A stretch of 64,000 nucleotides of DNA. Source: Microglena sp. YARC (lineage: Eukaryota > Chlorophyta > Chlorophyceae > Chlamydomonadales > Chlamydomonadaceae). The notes below the pieces were generated by a model that was not told the origin of the DNA, made no database searches, and saw nothing but the letters and a program-made list of their open reading frames with translations. Positions within the stretch are counted from its first letter, which is position 1; each line of letters starts with the position of its first letter. The stretch is taken from NCBI GenBank assembly GCA_022414725.1, contig CM039466.1:34901004-34965003 (forward strand), in the 5' to 3' direction. A program made the translations under genes and the position numbers. Of this stretch, positions 7,601 to 16,202 are shown one piece after another.

Positions 7601-9562
7601 CTATGCCCCCACTCCCTCTACCTGCACGTGTTTTTGCGCTCTGCCCCCGGAGCCCCGTCCCGCACTGCCCTTCCCCTTGACTGGAGCATTGTCAGACTTT
7701 AAGTCCATCGTCATGCCTCTCTTGATCAGCTTGGCACTTAGCAGCTGGGCTTTGGCTGCCGCTACCATCTCGTCGCCATCATCTGCGTCCTCGTCTTCAT
7801 CTGCAGCGCCTGCACTAAGCTTCTCGACACCGGACTCGTCCTCATCGTCATCCGCTCCGTCTTCTGCTCCGGCAGCGCCCTTCTTACCCTTTTTGCCCTT
7901 CAGAGGTGCGGAGAGCATTGCACCGCACTTCGCCTGCAGGCCTTGCCGGTTGAAGCTCCTGGTAAAGGCGCTCTTAATCTTTGTAGGGACATCCTTCATG
8001 GGGTCCTCTCCCCAATCGGCCTTGGTCTTGAACTTGGTCACGTCAATCACGTAGTCAAACATTTCCCGGGAGACGCAGTAGTCCTGCATCAGGGTAACAC
8101 TCTGCTGGATGCCACCACTCTCTCCATCAGTCACTAGTGGACGCGTCAGTAGGGTGCGCATGGCTGATAGGTACTCTAACCGCACGGGAGATCTGCTAGA
8201 AGCCATGTGGCCGCTGGAAGCCATGGTGGTGGTGAGTTCTCCCAGCAAGCGTTTTTGCTTGTTTGAGGTTGAGAAGTTGCCCAGCCATGAGGTGAAGCGA
8301 GAGTACTTGTCGCCTGGCCAGAAGGCGTCCCTCCCGCCGCGCATGTACGCCCCCGGCACAAGGCATGCAAGCGTGTTGAAGGCAGGCATAAGGCTCCAGT
8401 TCATGTAGCGCCGCACAGATGTGTTGATCATATCTCCTGCAGATATGGCCTCAGCTGACTTCGCCACTGCCCTCATCTGCTGCTCCTCAGTTCCTGCGAT
8501 GATTGGGCGGTGGTTAAGGTAGTTCTCCTGGATCAACATGGGGACGATGTCGTCCACCATAGCTAGGTTCAGCCGATCTTGAATGCTCATGCTTGAGCTT
8601 GCAGGCTCTAGCAACTTTCTTGCACAATCGAAAGGAGACAGGTCACTGTCCTTGTCGCATGCCTGGCTGCCCTTAACGTCATCGTAGGACAGGGTGGTGC
8701 GACTAAGACGGACCATTTGCAGCTGTCCTAGGATAGAGCGTAGGTCGGCATTGGCTCCCTTGGCCAGGGCCTCCATGGTGGCATCATTGACAGTCAGTCC
8801 CTCCTTGCGGCAGATCCCCATCATCCTTATCTTGACTTGCTGTAGGGTGGGTGACCTGAAGTCAAGCTCCACACAGTAGTTCCGCAAGCTTTTCAACTTC
8901 TGGTTCCACTTGTCGTTACAGATGCAAATAATGGGCACCTTTGAGGACTTGATCGTCTGGATCAGGTCTTGCACACCACCACGGTCACCACCAGACATGC
9001 CATCAACCTCATCCATGATCAGCAGCTGCTTCTTCATCTTCCCATCAGCTCCCACCAACAGAGATCGATTGGTTGCCATCTCCTTGATCATGTTGGCCGA
9101 CTTCCCTCCCATGCCAGCTGAGATCTTTGAATCCGACTTGTTACGGGTGTCACTGGCATTCATCTCCACAATCTCAAAGTTACACTCCTTGGCCAAGATA
9201 TGGGCGGCAGAGGTTTTGCCGATTCCCGGAGGACCACTGAGCAGCACCGCCTTCTTGGACAGGTCCTTAGGATTCTTCCGGCTGCCAGGAGGGGCCTGTG
9301 GTTGCTGGCCACGCAGATTTACACCCTCCCAGTTGCTGAGCCACATCCTGAGGGTGGCAATCAGCGTGTTGTTTCCCACCAGCTCTCTAGTGTTTGTTGG
9401 CTTGTACTTGTCCACCCACAGTTGGTAGCCGGCATTACCTGAAGGAGCCTGGACTACTTTGTCATGATCGTTCAGGAAATTCCATTGCTCGGCAGTCATG
9501 CTTGACAGTTCGTACCTCAGTTGCTTCTCAAGTGCTTCTGCGCGCTCAGTATCAATCTTCAT
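7601..9562 (-). CDS. RFC1-like: Replication factor C large subunit (RFC1-like clamp loader)
   Basis: This is the large subunit of the AAA+ complex that loads the PCNA sliding clamp at primer-template junctions. It is 653 aa in one uninterrupted exon. The sequence shows the RFC entry motif (LWVDKYKPTNTRELVGN, residues 48-64), Walker A GPPGIGKT (110-117), Walker B LLIMDEVDG (180-188), a sensor-1 region (ICICNDKWNQKLKSL), and then the eukaryotic RFC1 C-terminal domain (about 325-560, with INTSVRRYMNW and SAFTRSFNRQ). The tail is acidic then basic (KGKGSAGRGSGGRAQKH). Cellular RFC1 is usually 850-1150 aa with an N-terminal BRCT domain; here the BRCT and upstream region are absent. An intronless, shortened form fits a viral or virus-captured clamp loader. 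The nearest downstream feature is a transposon end. No coding break was seen. Confidence 0.93.
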   Translation of the reverse strand: MKIDTERAEALEKQLRYELSSMTAEQWNFLNDHDKVVQAPSGNAGYQLWVDKYKPTNTRELVGNNTLIATLRMWLSNWEGVNLRGQQPQAPPGSRKNPKDLSKKAVLLSGPPGIGKTSAAHILAKECNFEIVEMNASDTRNKSDSKISAGMGGKSANMIKEMATNRSLLVGADGKMKKQLLIMDEVDGMSGGDRGGVQDLIQTIKSSKVPIICICNDKWNQKLKSLRNYCVELDFRSPTLQQVKIRMMGICRKEGLTVNDATMEALAKGANADLRSILGQLQMVRLSRTTLSYDDVKGSQACDKDSDLSPFDCARKLLEPASSSMSIQDRLNLAMVDDIVPMLIQENYLNHRPIIAGTEEQQMRAVAKSAEAISAGDMINTSVRRYMNWSLMPAFNTLACLVPGAYMRGGRDAFWPGDKYSRFTSWLGNFSTSNKQKRLLGELTTTMASSGHMASSRSPVRLEYLSAMRTLLTRPLVTDGESGGIQQSVTLMQDYCVSREMFDYVIDVTKFKTKADWGEDPMKDVPTKIKSAFTRSFNRQGLQAKCGAMLSAPLKGKKGKKGAAGAEDGADDDEDESGVEKLSAGAADEDEDADDGDEMVAAAKAQLLSAKLIKRGMTMDLKSDNAPVKGKGSAGRGSGGRAQKHVQVEGVGA

Positions 9563-9585
9563 TTATGCCTTATTTCGAGCGCGCT

Positions 9586-9675
9586 CAGTCCCCCCCCCCA
9601 AACGTTGCCCAAAAGCAACGATCTGCAGTCTGGATGATTATAAGGTGTGTCCCACTTTATTTGAGAACTACTGTA
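9586..9675 (-). repeat. Mariner-like terminus, family A (copy A2)
   Basis: About 90 bp match 21443-21528 and 22388-22475 in inverted orientation. They include TCATCCAGACTGCAG-type sequence, a GTTGCCCAAAAGCAAC hairpin and the outer CTCAAATAAAGTGGGACA motif. The stretch lies in the short interval between the start of RFC and the plus-strand gene at 9713. Confidence 0.8.
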
Positions 9676-9712
9676 TCAATTAAATGGCATTAAATGATTG
9701 GATAACTTCAAT

Positions 9713-10234
9713 ATGTATGCAGTTGAAGAAATGGATGCAAGCCTTATTACTACGACATTCAAAAGCCGCATCATGGGCACTTCAGTCAACGTCAGCTTGA
9801 CAATAAGGAATACCCATGAGGCCACCATGGAGTTCACCCTCTTCGGTGCCGCTTACACATTCACTGTTACGAGGTGGAGCAGAAAGGGTTTGTCGTCCTT
9901 TCTGCTTCTCTTCTTTGCTTACAAGTTCCGCGAAGCAGCTGACTTCGGTTCTCTCACGGTGGATGACAACGGTGTTCCTACCTTCAATATGACCACTGCC
10001 CAGAAGGTCAATGCTGTGATCCAAGGTGCCAAGGATGTCATGGCATGCGTAGACGAGATTGGTACTCGGCACCAGCGGTCAGTGCTCGACTATGCCGTCT
10101 GGTACCGGGAGAAGCACACCTGCTGGGACACCTACGAGAACTACATCACCATGCTAGCATGCAACTGCATCGTCCACACAGATTTCTTGGCTCCGGGTGT
10201 CACATGGGAGTTGGTGACATTTGGCATGGCTTGA
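9713..10234 (+). CDS. Hypothetical protein (173 aa)
   Basis: I chose the ATG at 9713 (MYAVEEMDAS) over an upstream TTG. The ORF has normal composition. It comprises a beta-rich N-terminal half with TIRNTHEATMEFTLFGAAYT, a Phe/Leu-rich segment (SSFLLLFFAYKF) too short and polar-flanked for a sure membrane helix, and an aromatic, Cys-containing C-terminal half (YREKHTCWDTYENYITMLAC). No family is recognised. The gene lies between two family A termini (9675 and 10330) that point the same way, so it is not obviously the cargo of a single element. Confidence 0.6.
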   Translation: MYAVEEMDASLITTTFKSRIMGTSVNVSLTIRNTHEATMEFTLFGAAYTFTVTRWSRKGLSSFLLLFFAYKFREAADFGSLTVDDNGVPTFNMTTAQKVNAVIQGAKDVMACVDEIGTRHQRSVLDYAVWYREKHTCWDTYENYITMLACNCIVHTDFLAPGVTWELVTFGMA

Positions 10235-10329
10235 AGGTTGCAACAGTTGACTCGTTTGCTTTCCGAAAATAAGTAAACCTAAGAAAATAAGTAAACCTAA
10301 CAGTGTATACGGAATTTGCATGTACTAGA

Positions 10330-10364
10330 TAAGGTGTGTCCCACTTTATTTGAGAACAACTGTA
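10330..10364 (-). repeat. Mariner-like terminus, family A (copy A3, short)
   Basis: The 35 bp AAGGTGTGTCCCACTTTATT then TGAGAACAACTGTA match the outer end of family A. The inner part is absent. Confidence 0.7.
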
Positions 10365-10467
10365 AGAGCGGGCGACTTCTACAGTATTCATCCAAGTGTT
10401 GGGTGAGTTCAATTGAAAACTCATAAATTGTAATTCATTGAGTGCACATAAATTGTGAGCGAATTAC

Positions 10468-11145
10468 ATGGCCTGCGTTCGACGTAAATACGGAATCCCT
10501 TGCCAACCATATTCCAATAAATGTCCCAGCCATCTTGCTCACATTCCAACCTGTGCAGTTGACAGCATCGCTTACTTGAAAAGACTGGTTAAGGCGGAAA
10601 AAAAATTGGAGGCCCAGGTCGACGTCATGTCAACCCAAGCTGTACAGGATGCAGCCAGGATGGACCATCTGGCATCTCACTCCAATGTCATGGCATCTTA
10701 CTCCAATGTCATGTCAGCCCAAGCTGTACAGGATGCAGCCAGGATGGACCATCTGGCATCTCACTCCAATGTCATGGCATCTTACTCCAATGTCATGTCA
10801 GCCCAAGCTGTACAGGATGCAGACAGGATGGACCATCTGGCATCTCACTCCAATGTCATGGCAGCCCAAGCTGTACAGGATGCAGCCAGGATGGATCATC
10901 TGGTATCTCACTCCAATGTCAGGGCATCTTACTCCAATGTCATGTCAGCCCAAGCTGTACAGGATGCAGCCAGGATGGACCATCTGGCATCTAACTCCAA
11001 TGTCATGTCAGCCAAAGCTGTACAGGATGCAGCCAAGACAAACTGTCTGGAGGCCCGGGTCAGCCAGTTGGCATCGCAGCTCGCTAGGTTTCCGCACAAC
11101 CCGTGTATGCATTTCTACGGCGATGGCAACATCACCCCTCCTTGA
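10468..11145 (+). CDS. Cys-rich N-terminus plus tandem-repeat rod protein (225 aa)
   Basis: Residues 1-35 carry four Cys and two His in a short segment. Residues 36-195 consist of about five copies of a repeat built on AQAVQDAARMDHLASHSNVM, some with an added MASYSNVMS. The DNA repeats are 60-84 bp and nearly identical, so the array expanded recently while keeping frame. The pattern predicts a helical or coiled rod. The last 30 residues (TNCLEARVSQLASQLARF) look like coiled coil. No family is recognised; a structural or host-interaction role is possible but is speculation. It stands 320 bp from a convergent J-domain gene. Confidence 0.6.
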   Translation: MACVRRKYGIPCQPYSNKCPSHLAHIPTCAVDSIAYLKRLVKAEKKLEAQVDVMSTQAVQDAARMDHLASHSNVMASYSNVMSAQAVQDAARMDHLASHSNVMASYSNVMSAQAVQDADRMDHLASHSNVMAAQAVQDAARMDHLVSHSNVRASYSNVMSAQAVQDAARMDHLASNSNVMSAKAVQDAAKTNCLEARVSQLASQLARFPHNPCMHFYGDGNITPP

Positions 11146-11172
11146 GATTATCTCCCTTGGGGGCATGCCACG

Positions 11173-11230
11173 GTGACTTGCGCATACTCATTCTCACACG
11201 TGAATTCAAGCAGAGCAGACTCCTGCTCGA
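11173..11230 (+). repeat. Dispersed repeat shared with 5529-5581
   Basis: This is the second copy of the ACTTGCGCATACTCATT and CAGACTCCTGCTCGA repeat, again just past the 3' end of a plus-strand gene. Confidence 0.6.
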
Positions 11231-11306
11231 CAACCTACCCATACAAATACTGAACAACGCACACATGAAGTCCGCATTTCGAAAAAAAAAAATTATACGC
11301 AGCAAT

Positions 11307-11763
11307 TTAAGCCAAAGTCGGCGTGGAGGGAAGCTCAGGCGTGGAGGGAAGCTCATTATTGAGCAAGTAGATAATGTCGTACATCTCACGGGGGATCTCG
11401 GGAATCTCGGGACTCGACACGTCGAGTGCACCATTCAGATTCTGGGACAGTTTGTCCATCCACTTGTGATCAGCCTCGGTCATGCGCGCATCACGCAAGG
11501 AGTTGGCCTTGTCGGGATGCAGCCGAATGATCATCATCTTCTGTTCATTCCTCGTCCAACCGGCATTTAACCAGGTGTCAACGGCGACGTCAGACAACCA
11601 GTACTTCCACCAGCTGGTGGACATGGTCGCCCGGGTAGGCCCTTTTGCGAGGAACGTTTCTAAGATCCCGGTCCTCACCAGTAGCCCGGATACGTCTTCA
11701 AACGTGTGGGCCGGCTGATATATATCGGCCTCGGGATCGGACTGGGCCTCGGTCTCGGGCTCA

Positions 11764-11800
<37 letters not shown>

Positions 11801-12098
11801 ACTCGGACATGGCCTGGGCCTCGTCGTCGGACTCGTCGTCGGACATGGCCTGGGCCTCGTCGTCGGACATGGCCTGGGCCTCGTCGTCGGACATGGCCTG
11901 GGCCTCGTCGTCGGACTCGTCGTCGGACATGGCCTGGGCCTCGTCGTCGGACTCATCATCAGACGATACCAAGGATACAATGCACGGCTCAAGTGTGTTC
12001 AGAACGCAGTTGAAGATTTGTGCAACGTAGTCGCGAACAATGTCTTCATCGTCCCTTGATAGGTCGATGATGCACCCGTTAACGAAAGTAAAAGACAT
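11307..12098 (-). CDS. Acidic-repeat protein with C-terminal J-domain-like segment (263 aa)
   Basis: Residues 1-45 are a hydrophobic, mixed N-terminal segment. Residues 45-125 are a run of SDDEAQAM repeats followed by alternating Glu-Pro, giving an extremely acidic disordered region from a 24-30-bp DNA minisatellite. Around residues 160-225 the sequence contains RLHPDKANSLRDARMTEA then a helix (KWMDKLSQNLNGALD). The HPD signature between a basic helix and an amphipathic helix is the hallmark of J-domains, which stimulate Hsp70 ATPase. The C-terminus has a short ELPSTP duplication. Helix I and the usual Tyr-x-x-Leu start are not clear, so this may be a divergent viral-type J protein. It is convergent with the rod protein gene. 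Confidence 0.65.
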
Positions 12099-12522
12099 GA
12101 TTGATTACCGGTTGAGAAATGATAAATAGCGGCAAAGTGGAAGTATAATATGTGTGTGTCTTTACAACTCGAGCGAAACATTTCAATTTTTTTTCACAAG
12201 CACTACGATGAGAACTACAAGGACGGGCGCATTAATATCGCGCCCCGCCAAGGGAACGCGGCGGCTTGCCGCATCCTACTCGTCCATCCTCACACTCTGG
12301 TGCATGGCATGCAGCCCCTCTTTCACATGGATGCAGGGATTTGCATACTTTTGTGTGTAAATTGCAGCCTTGGGCTATTGTGTGTGCTATGCCTTCGCAT
12401 CGTGAATCCCCCATAAGTTGCGTGCTCTTTTTTGCATACAGATCAGAGATGGTCACGCTGATCTTGTTCATGGTTGTCATCGGGATGGGACAAGGATGCA
12501 CCGCCATGGATGACCGTGCCCC
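12099..12522. other. No supported gene
   Basis: No convincing ORF was found. A GCGGCGGCTTGCCGCATCC segment near 12258 resembles the unit of the 52-bp array at 2.5 kb. Confidence 0.4.
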
Positions 12523-12882
12523 TCAGGTGAACTTCAAACATTTCAAGGGACCGTTGAAAGTTGGCTTCTGGTTGGAATGTTGTCTTCCCAACCGACAATG
12601 CACAAGCACGGCATTGTTTTGACTTAACACTCCATGCATAACCTCAACAATATATGGTAGATGGGATGTGAGTTTCGTGACCTCTTTTTGCCTGCAGTTG
12701 TCTTCAACAGCAACCTTAATGTATGTTGTGTTGGGGTTCCTTGGTTTTATGTACGGTGTGTGGTTTGTGCAGTTCACAACAAGCTTGAATTGCAACGTTT
12801 TACAAAGTTGGTGGTTGAGAGCTGCTTCTTGCCCTGATAGGTAAAGATTGTCGCACACCTTGAACAGGTTATCGATATGCAT
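12523..12882 (-). pseudogene. Dual-specificity protein phosphatase, truncated and with altered catalytic loop
   Basis: The first 104 residues follow the DSP fold: a start similar to DNLYLSGQEAA, the strand KLVVNCTNH, a general-acid region with Asp61 (VAVEDNCRQ), and the P-loop LVHCRLGRQHS (Cys96). In the family the loop is HCxxGxxR[ST]; here the conserved Arg is His102. The codon is CAT, one CpG transition from CGT. After the loop the usual AYLM helix is missing and the frame ends within 15 residues. Full DSPs run 140-180 aa; this is 119. It therefore looks inactivated twice, or it could be a substrate-trapping pseudophosphatase if the end is real. The enzyme would remove phosphate from Tyr and Ser/Thr of signalling proteins. 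Confidence 0.8.
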
Positions 12883-13092
12883 CTTATTTAGGTCAGCATA
12901 TTATTGCTCATTTTCCCAACGCAGGACAACAACAGAGTGACGCCACTAGACATGTTGCAAATGGGTAGCAATGAAGGAGTTCCTGGGCAGGATGAGAGTG
13001 AGGTGCAAGCCTCTCAACGGGACGGGGTCCCACCTGCTATATAACCGAATGGGGTACGTAAGGAAGTGTAACACTTTCCCCAGGCAGGAGTA

Positions 13093-13157
13093 TACAGTTG
13101 TTCTCAAATAATTTTGAATGATATCCCCTGAACCCGGTATTGGTTTTGGCTCGGGAA
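13093..13157 (+). repeat. Mariner-like terminus, family B (copy B2)
   Basis: The sequence starts TACAGTTGTTCTCAAATAAT and continues with GATATCCCCTGAACCCGG, then TATTGGTTTTGG. It abuts the stop codon of the ankyrin gene. Compared with B1 and B3 it lacks the internal ACACTCAGTATAA segment. Confidence 0.6.
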
Positions 13158-13559
13158 TTACGCGCTGCTTCCTCTGAGCATGCCCTCGTCTTTGCCGCTC
13201 TGCAAGCGGCAGGCCGCAGGCAAGTTGGATGATAAGAGGTTCACTATATCATGATACCCGTTGTGTTGTGCGACATAACATGCAGTACTTGTATCAAATT
13301 GTGCACCTGGGAGGGCAAGTAATGTTTTTACTAAATCATAATGACCGTTTCGAGAAGCCGCAGAAAGATCGCAATTAGTTGGATGCGATCCTGCAGAAAT
13401 CAGTGCGAGGACACTCTCTAGTTTGTTTAGTGAGCATGACAAAGTTAGTGCTTGTTGTATGCAGGTCTTGTAATCACTCATCTGCATACACAAGCCGATA
13501 TTCAGCATTTTCATGTCACCTGTGCCAGCACCAACTAGAACAACCGTCTCCGGATCCAT
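13158..13559 (-). CDS. Ankyrin-repeat protein (133 aa), probably truncated
   Basis: Residues about 35-115 form roughly two and a half ankyrin repeats. The clearest reads AASRNGHYDLVKTLLALPGA, followed by a second with AQHNGYHDIVNLLSS. Ankyrin repeats mediate protein-protein contacts and are abundant in large DNA viruses, where some act in ubiquitin ligase complexes; no F-box or other effector domain is present here. The last residues (QSGKDEGMLRGSSA) run to the family B transposon end, so the original C-terminus may be lost. The start METs before a helical cap of about 30 residues. Confidence 0.75.
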   Translation of the reverse strand: MDPETVVLVGAGTGDMKMLNIGLCMQMSDYKTCIQQALTLSCSLNKLESVLALISAGSHPTNCDLSAASRNGHYDLVKTLLALPGAQFDTSTACYVAQHNGYHDIVNLLSSNLPAACRLQSGKDEGMLRGSSA

Positions 13560-14430
13560 TTTTACTAATCATCACAATTTGTTTCATGTTAATTGTACGC
13601 AGGGGGGCTGGACAAGCAGCAGTTGTGCAAGGCACTGAGACCTAAGGAGGAGCCCCATTGGGATGACGGAAACTCTTTGGCACATCGACCGAATGCATCA
13701 ATGCATGCATGCATGCATGCACACGCACACGCACACGCATGACCATGGCATGTCAAGTATGCCACACGAACGCAAATATATGTATTCATATTAAATGTAG
13801 CCGGTATCTACATATGGACTGTGACAAACAGGCGGAAAGCGTGGGAGAAGCATGGGGTAGGGGGGTGTCGCAAGACGGATTGAGAAGAGCACAGACTCAT
13901 GCTACATCGGACCATTTTCATTTTAAGAGGCGAAGTGCAGCGGCAGTTAAAACAGATGATGATGATGCGGTGTGTGCAGTGAAGTGCATGTGGGTGCAGC
14001 AGCAGTGAAGTAGTGGTCCTCCCCATCCAAAATTACAAAAGTAACAAAAATAACAAAAATAACAAAAATAACAAAATTCAGGGAAACCCAATCGTATTTA
14101 CATTATCATTATCATTACATCCTACGACATGGTTGTTCTCATCCTCAATAATTATAAGTTTAATTTATTTTGTAAGTTTTTAAAGGTCATGGGGCATGCG
14201 GCAGCCAGCCGCTGTGGCATGTGCGAATGATGGACAATGGGGCAGATTGGGGTGGTTCCTGTTTTGTCTTTACAACTGTTGCATCTGAAAAGTAAACCGT
14301 TGCAACCTTCCTCCTCCTGCTGCGTCCACACCAGTTTGCCAGTAGGCACTGCGCATGACCCATACTTGTCCACCTTTATCGTAATAAAAATGTAGTATAA
14401 TGATATTATTATTCATTGGTTCAACATTAA
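13560..14430. other. Spacer with microsatellites and a degenerate copy of the 300-bp repeat
   Basis: A GCAT/CACACG microsatellite lies at 13698-13740. A related piece of the direct repeat (AACAAAATTCAGGGAAAC, then GGTTGTTCTCATCCTCAA) lies at 14010-14150, including a tandem ATAACAAAA stretch. A small Cys-containing ORF on the minus strand (14152-14373) has no recognisable motif beyond scattered CxxC pairs. Confidence 0.5.
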
Positions 14431-14781
14431 GTGGCTATGATTTCGACAACTGTCCCAGCTACCGGATGGACTGTGGTGTTGAGCAGCAGCTGCAAACACT
14501 GTCGGTTGTTTGCAACATATTACATTTCTTGGTTGGAATGCGAGGATACGAGAGTTGTTGTCAATGACCTATCACATCTCGAGGTCCAAGACCTCCTGAA
14601 GTTGTTGAGGATCACGAAGTTTCCAGCAATCGTGTACAAAAAGGAGATCTTCGAAGGAGCCGATGCATACGATAAGATGCAAGAAATTACAGGTGTCGCG
14701 TGGGAAGGAACAAAAGAAAGCACAACCACACAGGAATTGAGTAGCATACAGGGCATTAAGGCATTCATGAAAAATGCCTAA
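14431..14781 (+). CDS. Thioredoxin/glutaredoxin-like protein (116 aa)
   Basis: The sequence TVVLSSSCKHCRLFATY places a CKHC redox pair (Cys21, Cys24) after the first beta strand. The cis-Pro loop ITKFPAIVYKKE (Pro65) and the following strand and helix (GADAYDKMQEITG) complete the thioredoxin fold. Length fits the family (about 105-120 aa). Such proteins exchange dithiols with client proteins, and in large DNA viruses they support disulfide formation or ribonucleotide reductase. No signal peptide is present, so a cytosolic, nuclear or virion location is expected. The reading frame is intact, with an A/T-rich leader just upstream. Confidence 0.82.
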   Translation: MAMISTTVPATGWTVVLSSSCKHCRLFATYYISWLECEDTRVVVNDLSHLEVQDLLKLLRITKFPAIVYKKEIFEGADAYDKMQEITGVAWEGTKESTTTQELSSIQGIKAFMKNA

Positions 14782-14982
14782 ACGATAGCGACTGCGTCGC
14801 GAACACGAGTTTGCAATAGATACCCCAAACGACGGCGCGCAAGTCCGGTGGCAAGGAGAAAAACGTAGTTGTCATTGGTACATCCATGCTCTTCTTGGCT
14901 GCCATAGAAAACAACAGGTTTCTCATAAGTCGAATTTACTTACCATGCACAATTACGCTTCTTCATGCTCAATAGCATTGAG

Positions 14983-15972
14983 TTATGCGGTTGCCACCCG
15001 TTGTTTGTACCAGTTCCCTGCTTTCCTGTACAACGCCTTACGAACGTCGTTCACATTGAATCCGTTTTCTTCGATCGTGTCTCGTTCCTCCTTGAACTCG
15101 TCTCGGCACACCCATGACGAAAACTCAGAGACGCTATGTATCCGCAACTCCACGCCCTGTTCAACCAGGCACTCGATGCCTTGGCTCAACCGAGACTCGG
15201 TCGTGACGGACTCGACGAACTCGGTCACAGTCTTCATTTACTCTGTCTGCGACGGCACCGCTTGCTTCGTGACGGCGGTGCAATGCGTCTTGCCCTTCGT
15301 CTTGAACCACAGACGAGACGATGGGTGGTCCACGCACGTCCACACGATGCCCTCGCCACCACCCTTGACGCCGGCCAGCTGGTACGCGAACGGACACTCT
15401 GCATCCACGGAGTTCGTGAGATCCGCCATGTAGTCTTGCGCGGGCTGCGTGTCGCTCATGTCGACTTCCACCTCGTACGTCGGAAAGTTCATGATGTTGA
15501 AGATCCATTCCTCCTGACAGAACACTGTGCTGTACTTGGTCATGTCAACCCATTCATAGTCGATTCTGATCGCAAATATCACAAACATCTTGGCGAGCTT
15601 ACACAGGGCCACCTTGCTCTGCACACCTTTACCGCAGTACTCGCCACATACGACGATGTTCGATCTTATATCTGCTCCATGGATCGCTTGGATACGATCG
15701 AACAGATCGGAGTACTTCTTCGCAGTCAGAAACATGTGGCAGCGTTGGTTGTCGTTGTCGACTGACAGGATTCTGTTTCGAGACTGAATGGTGTCGACGA
15801 AGTCAGGGGTTCCAGTAATGAAGTGCCTCACAATGTCCGAGTGCGTCCCGTGCAGTTTGACCGTGCCTCGGAACTTGAGCGTCTGCGGGATCGCGCTTCC
15901 GAAGACATACGGCAACTCTTTCAGGACGTTCCTGAACTGCTGGATCGGGAGAAATGGAATGAAGGCCGGCAT
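14983..15972 (-). pseudogene. Rnl2-type RNA ligase, interrupted by one in-frame TAA
   Basis: The sequence shows the nucleotidyltransferase motifs in order: motif I FRGTVKLHGTHSDIV with the adenylated Lys in KLHG, the VVCGEYCGKGVQ motif, motif IV GEGIVWTC, and motif V LWFKTKGKTH. The C-terminal helical domain of the family follows in the same frame (ECLVEQGVELRI, NDVRKALYRKAG), but a single TAA at 15238-15240 separates it from the catalytic part. The next codon is ATG. I start at the ATG giving MPAFIPFLPIQQF; a further ATG lies 16 codons upstream. The enzyme would seal 3'-OH/5'-phosphate RNA nicks using ATP, for repair or editing. The stop may be mutation, consensus error or readthrough. Confidence 0.85.
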
Positions 15973-16080
15973 TCGACTAACATACAGGTGTCGGTGGAGC
16001 CTTATGTCAAAAAGTAGCATGAAAAGTCAAACTGCTGTATAACCGTCACATCTGGCGCACCATGTGAATCTTTTGACAAC

Positions 16081-16165
16081 TACACTCGACGGAATACTAA
16101 AATGAAACCGCTTTCTGGAGTGTACGGTACACCTTATGGTGTAACCTTATGGTGTAGCAACCCAC
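16081..16165 (+). repeat. Mariner-like terminus with hairpin, family C (copy C3), at the 3' side of the Fanzor gene
   Basis: This copy starts TACACTCGACGGAATAC and ends GTGTAGCAACCCA, with an internal perfect stem TACACC-TTAT-GGTGTA. It lies 38 bp from the Fanzor stop codon. In known Fanzor and TnpB loci the guide RNA is encoded at the 3' end of the gene and reaches the element end, so this is where an omega RNA would be expected. That role is inference. Confidence 0.65.
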
Positions 16166-16202
16166 ATTGCAGTGGAACAACATCATGTTTTTTTGTAGCC
16201 CA

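Noticed and set aside
9586..10364. The 173-aa gene as cargo of one family A mariner element
   Set aside because: The two flanking termini point in the same direction, not inward as a pair of inverted ends.
14983..15972. Stop-codon reassignment (UAA or UAG as sense) in this organism
   Set aside because: Other intact genes here end naturally at TAA or TAG, and only one in-frame UAA and one UAG interrupt recognisable proteins. Local mutation, readthrough or error is simpler.
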